Shown here piece by piece: positions 5,981 through 12,952 of a stretch of 18,401 nt of DNA. Where the stretch lies: NCBI GenBank assembly GCA_023389045.1, contig JAEWEZ010000029.1, positions 1 to 18,401 on the forward strand. Reading direction: 5' to 3'. Origin of the DNA: Actinomycetes bacterium. GTDB lineage: Bacteria > Actinomycetota > Actinomycetes > Actinomycetales > Dermabacteraceae. The stretch's first letter is position 1. The number at the start of each line of letters is the position of its first letter. A program made the translations under genes and the position numbers. The notes beneath the pieces were generated by a model that worked only from the letters and a program-made list of their open reading frames with translations, did no database searches and was not told where the DNA came from.

Positions 5981-8818
5981 GTGACCACACCGCCCAGCAC
6001 CCGCAGCGCCTATCTCCGCCCCGCCGAGGACGTTGCCCGCGACCTGGAGGTTGACCCTCGACGCGGGCTCAGCGCTCAGGAGGCCGCAGCCCGTCTGGAC
6101 CGCTACGGCGCCAATGAACTCGTCGGATCCGACCGCGAACCCGCCTGGAAACGCTTCCTCGCCCAGTTCGCCGACCCGCTGATCTACCTGCTCTGCGGTG
6201 CGATCGTGGTGGCAACCATCGCCTGGGCGCTCGATGGGGCGCAGGGCATTCCCGTGGATTCCCTGGTCATCGCGCTGATCATGATCGCCAATGCGGTGAT
6301 CGGTTTCGTGCAGGAGAACAAGGCGGCCGATGCCGTCGCGGCCCTCGCAGATATGACCGCCGCCCACTCCACGGTGCTGCGCGACGGGGAACTCGTAGAC
6401 CTCGCCTCCCATGACATCGTGCCCGGCGATGTGCTCGTGCTCAGCGAGGGAGATGCCGTGGGCGCCGACGCCCGCCTTCTCACCGCCGCCTCCCTCCGCG
6501 TGCAGGAAGCCTCCCTGACCGGCGAATCCGAGGCGGTCACGAAACACCCCGAGCCCCTGCCGGACGAAGTGCAGATCGGGGACCAGCTGCCGATGGTCTT
6601 CAAGGGCACGGCGGTTGCCTCCGGCACCGGCCGGGCCGTGGTCACGGCCACCGGCATGAACACCGAGATGGGGCATATCGCCACCCTGCTGGAGAACACC
6701 GAATCGGATCCGAGCCCGCTGCAGGTGGAGATCGCACGGATCTCAAAAACCCTCGGCTTCGTCGTGATCGGGATTGCACTGCTGGTCATGGGCACCATGG
6801 CGGTGCTTCACGGGGTCAGCACACTCGCGGAGTTCGTGGAGGTGCTGCTGCTCGGGGTGTCCCTCGCCGTGGCTGCCGTCCCCGAGGGCCTCCCGGCGAT
6901 CCTCTCCCTGGTCCTTGCGATCGGGGTGCAGGCAATGGCCCGTCGAAACGCTGTGATGAAGGACCTCCACTCGGTCGAAACCCTCGGCTCCACCTCGGTG
7001 ATCTGCTCCGATAAAACCGGCACCCTCACCCGTAATGAAATGACCCTGCGGGAAATCATGACGGCTTCGGGCCGGGTGCGCCTGACGGGAACCGGCTACG
7101 CGCCGGAGGGCAGCGCGGAGGTGGACGCCGAGGAGGGGGCCGACGAGGACGCCCTGCTTGCCGAAGCACAGCACGTGCTCGCCGGTGGCTCCCTGGCCAG
7201 CGACGCCCGCCTCAGCCGCGAGGATGACACCTGGGTGGTGCGGGGCGATCCCACCGAGGCGGCATTCCTCGTAGCCCGCGCGAAGCTCAACGGCGTTGAC
7301 CACCTCACCGAGGGGCATGAACGCCTCGCCGAGGTGCCCTTCTCCTCCGAGCGCAAGATGATGTCGGTGCTGTCCCAGGGGCCGCGCGGCCCGCGGGTGC
7401 TCACCAAAGGGGCGCCCGACGTTCTCCTGGAACGCTGCACCGCCGAGCACGTCGGTGACGACCACCGGCCCCTGGATGATGCGCGGCGTGAGGCGCTGCG
7501 TTCTCGCGTGGAAGAGCTCGGCGCGGAGGGATACCGCACGCTCGCGGTGGCCTGGCGCGAAGGCAGCGCCGAGGCCGGGGCAGCCACTGACTTTTGCGAG
7601 GACCACGAATGCGACCTGGTCTTCGCCGGGGTGGTCGGCATCATCGACCCTCCCCGCCCGGAAGCGAAACAGGCCATCGCCGATGCGCATCGCGCCGGCA
7701 TCCGCACCGTGATGATCACCGGGGATCACCCGGTCACAGCCGCCCGGATCGCCGCCGATCTCGGCATCGTCGAAGCCCCCGCCGACGGCGGCTCGCCAGC
7801 TCCACGGGTCGTCACCGGGCAGGAGATCGCCGCGATGGATGAGGCGGCGCTGCGCGAAGCCACCGCCACCACCAGCGTGTATGCGCGCGTCGCCCCTGAG
7901 CACAAACTCCGCATCGTCGATGCCCTGCAGGACCAGCAGCATGTGGTCGCCATGACCGGTGACGGTGTCAATGACGCCCCCGCCCTGAAGAGCGCCGACA
8001 TCGGCATCGCCATGGGCATCACCGGCACCGAAGTGACTAAGGAAGCCGGTCGGATGATCCTTGGCGACGATGACTACGCCACGATCGTCGCAGCCGTGCG
8101 GCAGGGCCGAACCATCTTCGAAGACATCAAGAAGTTCATGCGCTACCTGCTCAGCTCCAATATGGGTGAGGTGTCGGCGGTGTTCCTCGGGGTGGTTCTC
8201 GCGGGCGTGATCGGTCTGAGCGATCCGGCTCAGCCCGGTGTTGCCGTCGTGCCCCTGCTCGCCACCCAAATCCTCTGGATCAATCTCGTGACCGACTCCG
8301 GACCGGCCCTCGCCATGGGCGTTGATCCCGAAATCGACGATGTCATGGCGCGCCCGCCGCGACGCCTCAGTGACGCGATCATCGACCGGGCCATGTGGGC
8401 GCGGATCATCACGATCGGCCTGGTCATGGGTGTGCTGACCCTGATCGTCTACGACCTCACCCTCCCCGGAGGGCTGCTGGGCGGGCTCGAACATCTGACA
8501 CCCACCGAGGATCAGCTCGCGGCGGCCCGCACCACGGCCTTCACGGCGCTCGTGCTGATGCAGCTGTTCAACGCCCTGAACTCCCGCTCGGACCGCGCCA
8601 GCGCCTTCAACCACCTGTTCACGAACCGCTGGCTCTGGCTCGCCCTCGGATTCGGAGTGATCTCGCAAATCGCCGTGGTGCATGTGCCGCTGCTGCAATC
8701 GGCCTTCGGCACGACGCATCTGCAGTGGCAGCACTGGCTGCTCGCCCTCGGGGCGGGCGCGATGGTGCTCGGGATCGAGGAAATCCTCAAGCTGGTGCGG
8801 CGGGCCCGTCGGCGCTGA
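5981..8818 (+). CDS. P2A-type (Ca2+-ATPase-like) cation-transporting ATPase
   Basis: This 945-residue integral membrane pump uses a phospho-aspartate cycle. Visible parts are an N-terminal cation ATPase domain (about 10-60), the actuator loop with TGES (Glu182), PEGLP in helix M4 (Glu302), the phosphorylation motif DKTGTLT (Asp344), a nucleotide-binding domain with KGAPDVLLERC, the hinge TGDGVNDAPAL (Asp661 and Asp665), and helices M5-M10. The helix residues that bind Ca2+ in SERCA have counterparts: Asn727 and Glu730 in SSNMGEV, and Asn768, Thr771 and Asp772 in INLVTD. Both Ca2+ sites may therefore be largely present, and export of Ca2+ or a similar divalent ion is likely. Mn2+ or Na+ pumps of related subfamilies cannot be excluded. 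The GTG at 5981 is chosen because GGAAAGGA lies six bases upstream; an in-frame GTG at 5942 would add 13 Arg-rich residues. It is divergent from fadB and convergent with the glucosidase gene. Confidence 0.93.
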   Translation: MTTPPSTRSAYLRPAEDVARDLEVDPRRGLSAQEAAARLDRYGANELVGSDREPAWKRFLAQFADPLIYLLCGAIVVATIAWALDGAQGIPVDSLVIALIMIANAVIGFVQENKAADAVAALADMTAAHSTVLRDGELVDLASHDIVPGDVLVLSEGDAVGADARLLTAASLRVQEASLTGESEAVTKHPEPLPDEVQIGDQLPMVFKGTAVASGTGRAVVTATGMNTEMGHIATLLENTESDPSPLQVEIARISKTLGFVVIGIALLVMGTMAVLHGVSTLAEFVEVLLLGVSLAVAAVPEGLPAILSLVLAIGVQAMARRNAVMKDLHSVETLGSTSVICSDKTGTLTRNEMTLREIMTASGRVRLTGTGYAPEGSAEVDAEEGADEDALLAEAQHVLAGGSLASDARLSREDDTWVVRGDPTEAAFLVARAKLNGVDHLTEGHERLAEVPFSSERKMMSVLSQGPRGPRVLTKGAPDVLLERCTAEHVGDDHRPLDDARREALRSRVEELGAEGYRTLAVAWREGSAEAGAATDFCEDHECDLVFAGVVGIIDPPRPEAKQAIADAHRAGIRTVMITGDHPVTAARIAADLGIVEAPADGGSPAPRVVTGQEIAAMDEAALREATATTSVYARVAPEHKLRIVDALQDQQHVVAMTGDGVNDAPALKSADIGIAMGITGTEVTKEAGRMILGDDDYATIVAAVRQGRTIFEDIKKFMRYLLSSNMGEVSAVFLGVVLAGVIGLSDPAQPGVAVVPLLATQILWINLVTDSGPALAMGVDPEIDDVMARPPRRLSDAIIDRAMWARIITIGLVMGVLTLIVYDLTLPGGLLGGLEHLTPTEDQLAAARTTAFTALVLMQLFNALNSRSDRASAFNHLFTNRWLWLALGFGVISQIAVVHVPLLQSAFGTTHLQWQHWLLALGAGAMVLGIEEILKLVRRARRR

Positions 8819-8881
8819 GGGGCCGACGGGGCCCGTGAGGGGTTGACCCCGGCTTACTGAGCTGTGCCGGGCTGGCCCGGC
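8819..8881. terminator. Convergent gap with GC-rich hairpins
   Basis: Between the two convergent stops lie GGGGCCGACGGGG (8819-8831), the short stem GGGG-TTGA-CCCC (8840-8851) and a perfect stem GCCGGG-CTGG-CCCGGC (8866-8881). No T-run follows on either strand, so this would be a hairpin-only terminator serving both genes. The 28-base spaced duplication GGCTTACTGAGC (from 8851 and from 8879) copies the last codons and stop of the glucosidase gene. Confidence 0.45.
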
Positions 8882-10669
8882 TTACTGAGCCGTACGCAGC
8901 CAGACCGCAGTCTGCCCGGGCAGTTCCCCGTCATCCAGGAGTGCCGAAGCGACCAGCACCTCACCCTCCGGCAGAGGGTAGGGCTGCTGCCCGGTGTTGA
9001 GCAGCGCCTCCCAGCCGCCGGGGCGGCGCAGATGCAGAACATCCTCGCGGCCCGTCTCCAGCCATTCGAGTGTCTCTTCCGTCTGCAGGTCACGACGCAG
9101 ATGCAGGGCGGTGCGGTACAGCTCCAGGGTGGACCCCTCCACGCCCTGCTGAGAGGCCACCGAAAGCTCGGCGAAGCTCTCCGGCTGCGGCAGATGCGGG
9201 GCAGCTTCACCGAATCCGAGCGAGGGCCCGTCGGCCTCCCACGGGATCGGAACCCGGCAGCCATCGCGCCCCACGCTCACCCCGGGGCTGCGGAAGAAGG
9301 TCGGGTCCTGCCGTGCCGCATCGGGAATGTCGCCCACCTCGGGGAGCCCGAGTTCTTCGCCCTGGTAGATGTAGGCCGATCCCGGCAGCGCCAGCATGAA
9401 GAGGGTTGCGGCGCGGGCCCGACGCAGACCCCCGGCCACATCGACGTCCTCCTGCCGCCCACCCGACAGCAGCCAGCGCGTTCCCCGCTTCGGCAGGGCG
9501 GGATCCTCCAGTTCCGGCAGACCGTAGCGGGTGGCGTGACGCACCACGTCGTGGTTGGAGAGCACCCAGGTTGTCGAGGAGCCAGCCTGTGCGGCAGCCT
9601 GCAGATTCGCGTCGATCACCCGCCGGAAGGAGGGGGCGTCAAACTCCTGTTCGAGCAGGTCAAAGTTGAAGGCCTGGCCAAGGCTCGCGGGATTCGCATA
9701 GCGGGCCCGACGTTCGGCCGTTGCCACCCACGCTTCGGCCACGGCCGTGCGCGGCGGATCGTACTCATTCATGATCGCCCGCCACCCGGCGTAAATCTCC
9801 TGCACCTCATCGCGGTCGCGCAGCGGATGCGTGCCGGTCACATCGGGCATCGCGTCGATCTCCGCCTGGGAGGGCATCGTGGTGGCGTCCGCGGCGATGT
9901 CTTTCTTCAGGAGGTTCGCAACATCCACCCGGAAACCATCCACCCCACGGTCGCACCAGAAGCGCACGGTGCGTTCAAAGTCGGCGATCACATCGGGGTG
10001 GTTCCAGTTCAGATCCGGCTGCTCGGGGGCGAACAGGTGCAGATACCACTGACCGTCTTCAACGCGCTCCCAGGCCGAACCACCGAAGGCGGCGATCCAG
10101 TCCGTGGGCGGTTCTGACCCGTCGGGACCTGCGCCTTCACGGAAGATGTAGCGTTCACGCGCGGCACTGCCGCGACCACCCTCAAGCGCCTCCAGGAAGA
10201 AGGGATGCCGGTTCGAGGTGTGGTTCGGGACGATATCCACGATCAGTTTCATCCCGTTCTCGTGGAGCGCCGCGATCAGCTCATCCATATCTGCGAGGGT
10301 GCCCAGGCGCGGATCAACATCACGGTAATCGTCCACGTCATAGCCGCCATCGGCGAGCTGCGAGGGGTAGAAGGGTGACAGCCACAGGGCGTCCACGCCG
10401 AGCTCGCGCAGATAGGGGACGCGGCTCGTGATGCCGCGAATATCACCCAGGCCGTCACCATCGGTGTCGGCGAAGCTGCGCGGGTAGACCTGGTAGACAA
10501 CGGCCTGGCGCCACCAGTCGGCACCGCCGCGGGCAGGGGCGGTTTCCGCGGGTTGCGCCGACGTCTCCATGCCGCTGTGAACACTGGTATCAGCGCTGGT
10601 CTCGCTGCTTTTCGCGGGGTCCGACGGGGCTGCGGTGGGGGTGCTCTCGGTGCTCGTCATGGAATCCAT
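8882..10669 (-). CDS. GH13 alpha-glucosidase / oligo-1,6-glucosidase
   Basis: This 595-residue enzyme hydrolyses alpha-glucosidic bonds at non-reducing ends of malto- or isomalto-oligosaccharides. No signal peptide is seen, so it is probably cytoplasmic and acts on imported sugars. The TIM barrel starts at about residue 51 (DWWRQAVVYQVYPRSF), with an Asp-rich metal loop DTDGDGLGDI. The remaining GH13 regions are DIVPNH (about 145-150), the oligo-glucosidase signature QPDLNW (217-222), nucleophile Asp249 in GFRVDV, general acid Glu312 in AVAEAW, and Asp374 in LSNHDVVRH. Val after the nucleophile is typical of alpha-1,6-active members, whereas alpha-1,4 enzymes usually carry Ala or Thr; this hints at isomaltose-type substrates without proving it. 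Residues 1-48 are a Ser/Thr/Ala/Pro-rich tail. The ATGs at 10669 and 10660 are both possible and neither has a clear ribosome binding site. The open frame 91 codons upstream overlaps pcs antisense and is rejected. It is divergent from pcs, with no transporter or regulator beside it. Confidence 0.9.
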   Translation of the reverse strand: MDSMTSTESTPTAAPSDPAKSSETSADTSVHSGMETSAQPAETAPARGGADWWRQAVVYQVYPRSFADTDGDGLGDIRGITSRVPYLRELGVDALWLSPFYPSQLADGGYDVDDYRDVDPRLGTLADMDELIAALHENGMKLIVDIVPNHTSNRHPFFLEALEGGRGSAARERYIFREGAGPDGSEPPTDWIAAFGGSAWERVEDGQWYLHLFAPEQPDLNWNHPDVIADFERTVRFWCDRGVDGFRVDVANLLKKDIAADATTMPSQAEIDAMPDVTGTHPLRDRDEVQEIYAGWRAIMNEYDPPRTAVAEAWVATAERRARYANPASLGQAFNFDLLEQEFDAPSFRRVIDANLQAAAQAGSSTTWVLSNHDVVRHATRYGLPELEDPALPKRGTRWLLSGGRQEDVDVAGGLRRARAATLFMLALPGSAYIYQGEELGLPEVGDIPDAARQDPTFFRSPGVSVGRDGCRVPIPWEADGPSLGFGEAAPHLPQPESFAELSVASQQGVEGSTLELYRTALHLRRDLQTEETLEWLETGREDVLHLRRPGGWEALLNTGQQPYPLPEGEVLVASALLDDGELPGQTAVWLRTAQ

Positions 10670-10683
10670 TCTCGCGCATCTGG

Positions 10684-10696
10684 CCCGTCGGCCCCA
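10684..10696. repeat. Single CCCGTCGGCCCCA motif
   Basis: A copy of the CCCGTCGGCCCC motif in the divergent gap between the glucosidase and pcs starts. Other intergenic copies are at 3338-3395, 5696-5709 and 8819-8831 (the last two in reverse orientation). Confidence 0.6.
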
Positions 10697-10787
10697 CCCC
10701 TCCTTTCGACGTGGCCGTCCCGGGCACCTCCCCGACCCGGGGCCTTGCTTCCGCGCGCCGCGCCCGGAGATTTGGCACAGTGGTGCG

Positions 10788-11666
10788 GTGACCACTGACC
10801 CTGTCTCTGCTTCCTCCGCCGCAGACGCCGCCCCCTCGGGCGCCGCGGCACCCACCGTTGGCGCCTCCGACTCTGCCTCCGCAGCGCCTCCCGCTTCTGC
10901 CTCGGTATCCGCGCCGGCGGCCACTTCCGGCACGCACAGCATCGGGGCGCAGATCGCCGCATGGTCGGTTCACGCCCTCACCCTTTCCGGGCTGCTCTGG
11001 GCCACCCTCGCCGTTTTCGCGCTGGTCGACGGGCATATCGCGATGATGTGGCTCTGGCTCGGCATCGCCCTGGTGGTGGATGGGCTCGACGGCACCCTCG
11101 CCCGCCACGCCCGCGTCAAAGAGGTGGTGCCGTGGTTAGACGGCAGTGCGCTCGACATCGTCATTGACTATCTGACCTGGACGTTCATCCCGGCCATGTT
11201 CATCGTGGCGCATCTGCCGTCGGGCCCGCGCCTCGTGGGCGCCGCACTGATGGCGCTGATCCTCATCTCCTCGATGTTCTGCTACGCCAATGAGCGCTGG
11301 AAGTCCACCGATCACTACTTCGTCGGTTTCCCCGCGGCGTGGAACGTCGTGGCGCTCATCCTGTACCTGCTGGGGACGGGCGCAGCCTTCAACGGGGTGG
11401 TGATCGTGCTGCTCGCCATCGCCACCCTCATCCCCACGCACTACACGCATCCCTTCCGCGTGAAGCACCTGATGGTTCCGAACATCCTCGCGGCGGTCGC
11501 CTGGATCGGCTCCTCGGCCTGGCTCGTGGTCACCCACCCGGAGCAGCCGCTCGTGGCGGTCATCATTTTCTGGGTGAGCGGCGGCTGGTTCATGCTCTCG
11601 GGCGCGCTGCGGACCATTCACGGACGGATCGCGCGCAAGAGCGCGACGGAGGCGCCGGAACTCTGA
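10788..11666 (+). CDS. pcs: Phosphatidylcholine synthase (CDP-DAG:choline)
   Basis: Pcs makes phosphatidylcholine in the membrane in one step from CDP-diacylglycerol and choline, releasing CMP. The 292-residue product carries the CDP-alcohol phosphotransferase motif with the extended spacing seen in Pcs: Asp98, Asp101-Gly102, Ala105-Arg106, twelve residues, Gly119, Asp123 and Asp127 (DGLDGTLAR, then LDGSALDIVIDYLTW). Around it are about eight hydrophobic helices and Pcs-like segments such as CYANERWKSTDHYFVGFPAAWN and THYTHPFRVK. Residues 1-50 are an Ala/Ser/Pro-rich hydrophilic tail that rhizobial-type Pcs proteins, at about 240 residues, lack. The GTG at 10788-10790 is chosen because 51 upstream codons read like non-coding; GGAGA lies 17 bases before it, so the start could be a few codons off. 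The enzyme depends on choline from the environment, and no choline transporter is in this window. It is convergent with the membrane-protein gene. Confidence 0.9.
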   Translation: MTTDPVSASSAADAAPSGAAAPTVGASDSASAAPPASASVSAPAATSGTHSIGAQIAAWSVHALTLSGLLWATLAVFALVDGHIAMMWLWLGIALVVDGLDGTLARHARVKEVVPWLDGSALDIVIDYLTWTFIPAMFIVAHLPSGPRLVGAALMALILISSMFCYANERWKSTDHYFVGFPAAWNVVALILYLLGTGAAFNGVVIVLLAIATLIPTHYTHPFRVKHLMVPNILAAVAWIGSSAWLVVTHPEQPLVAVIIFWVSGGWFMLSGALRTIHGRIARKSATEAPEL

Positions 11667-11697
11667 AGTACTTAGGCTCTGCGGCGCGTGGGGAGTC

Positions 11698-12807
11698 TCA
11701 GCGCCGCGCGTCGGGAGCGGCACGAAGGCCCGCTGCCACCTGACGGTCACGCAGCCAGCGCACCCCCTCCAGGGCAATCGCGCCCACGATCATCCCGATC
11801 ACCACGAGGTTCACGCTCAAGGGGTAGTCCTTGCCGTGGCTCCAGAAGTACAGGTAGGGCGCCACAAAGGTCACCACCGCGACCACCAGGCCCAGAAGAC
11901 GCATCGGCAGCGTCCGCGCGGCAACCATCGCGATGATGCCCCAGGTGTACGGCAGGGCCGTGACCAGGTCGATCGTCCACAGCACCCAGAGTTTGCCCAC
12001 GAAACCCGGCACCAGCGTGACCGGAAGCGCGCGCAGCGCTGAATACAGGAGCACCGCCGCGTAGGCGATAACCCGCGGATGGCGGGCAAAACGCAGCACA
12101 GCGCTGCGTTCAATCACCGAGACCCCCGCGACGCGCAGGGAGCGCACCACGCCGCTGCGCAGCGTGAGAGTGTCGAGGCCGGCAAGGGCATGCCGGAGAA
12201 ATTCACGACGGGGGCCGGGCTGCGCACACCAGGCTTCCACGACGGCGCGAGGGCTGATCGCAATCGGCTGCAGACCATTCGCGCCGAGCGGCCCCGCACG
12301 GTGCACGAGACCCTCGCCGATCAGATGCTCCAGTTTGCCGAGCCGGGCGGGGTGCACTTCGGCGAGCGCGAGCACCACGCCGTGCTCCAGGGAGGCGCGC
12401 AGTTCCTGGCCGATCGCCACGGTTTCCGCGGTGCGCACCGCGAACTGCGAGGGGTCTTCCAGGGTGAGGTCGGCCAGCAGCGGTTCCTCGACCACGATGG
12501 AGGGACGTAGATCGCCCAGGCGCGAGGCGCCAGACAGTTCCAGCAGCAGTTCGGCATCCAGGTGGTGGCGGCGGACGATCGGCAGGTCGAGCACAGACAG
12601 TGCGGTCAGACCACGCGAGCGGGGCGCGGTATCCGGCTCGCAGGGAGCAGCGGGGGTGACCTGCGCGTTCTGCTGTGCGTTCTGCTGCTCGCCCGTCTGC
12701 TCACCTGCCTGCTCCCCGGGCTGCTCCGGGCCTGCGGGCTCGGCGCCCGTCTGCCGCTCACCGGGCAGCGTAGGGCCGACGCCCGGGGTGCTCTGATCCT
12801 TCGTCAC
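11698..12807 (-). CDS. Unrecognised four-helix membrane protein
   Basis: I do not recognise this 369-residue protein. Residues 1-50 are a Gln/Glu/Gly/Pro-rich tail with GEQ repeats and a QNAQQNAQ segment. A soluble region of about 190 residues follows, rich in Leu, Ala, Arg and acidic residues (VLDLPIVRRHHLDAELLLEL, later VHPARLGKLEHLIGEGLVHR). The C-terminal 125 residues contain four hydrophobic segments at about 246-268, 274-296, 302-323 and 332-352, the third ending APYLYFWSHGKDYP. The protein ends in a basic tail. A cytoplasmic N-terminal domain attached to a small membrane domain fits the charge pattern. The GTG at 12805-12807 is chosen because the frame upstream (to 13014) runs through the promoter and start of the divergent Hsp70-like gene. 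The 145-base divergent arrangement suggests, without proving, shared regulation with that gene. Confidence 0.75.
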   Translation of the reverse strand: MTKDQSTPGVGPTLPGERQTGAEPAGPEQPGEQAGEQTGEQQNAQQNAQVTPAAPCEPDTAPRSRGLTALSVLDLPIVRRHHLDAELLLELSGASRLGDLRPSIVVEEPLLADLTLEDPSQFAVRTAETVAIGQELRASLEHGVVLALAEVHPARLGKLEHLIGEGLVHRAGPLGANGLQPIAISPRAVVEAWCAQPGPRREFLRHALAGLDTLTLRSGVVRSLRVAGVSVIERSAVLRFARHPRVIAYAAVLLYSALRALPVTLVPGFVGKLWVLWTIDLVTALPYTWGIIAMVAARTLPMRLLGLVVAVVTFVAPYLYFWSHGKDYPLSVNLVVIGMIVGAIALEGVRWLRDRQVAAGLRAAPDARR

Positions 12808-12939
12808 GGCATAAGACTGACACCTGGCAGCGGATTTCGGGGGCAATCCATGGTCGATGTCTGCTACGACCCTGGGATGGTCCGGGTCCGTAGACATCCC
12901 GTAGGCCCTCCGGGTGACTCGTTTGTCAGGGCCTATCGC

Positions 12940-12945
12940 TACCCT
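12940..12945 (+). promoter_or_regulatory. -10 hexamer TACCCT of a leaderless transcript
   Basis: TACCCT matches the actinobacterial TANNNT -10 pattern and ends seven bases before the ATG at 12953, so transcription should begin at or within a base of the start codon. No ribosome binding site precedes the ATG, consistent with a leaderless mRNA. A -35 box is not clear; TTGTCA at 12923-12928 is too close. Confidence 0.6.
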
Positions 12946-12952
12946 TCGAACC

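Noticed and set aside
6743..8734. 663-codon minus-strand open frame antisense to the cation pump
   Set aside because: It has the same GC-driven shadow behaviour; the pump frame carries every P-type motif.
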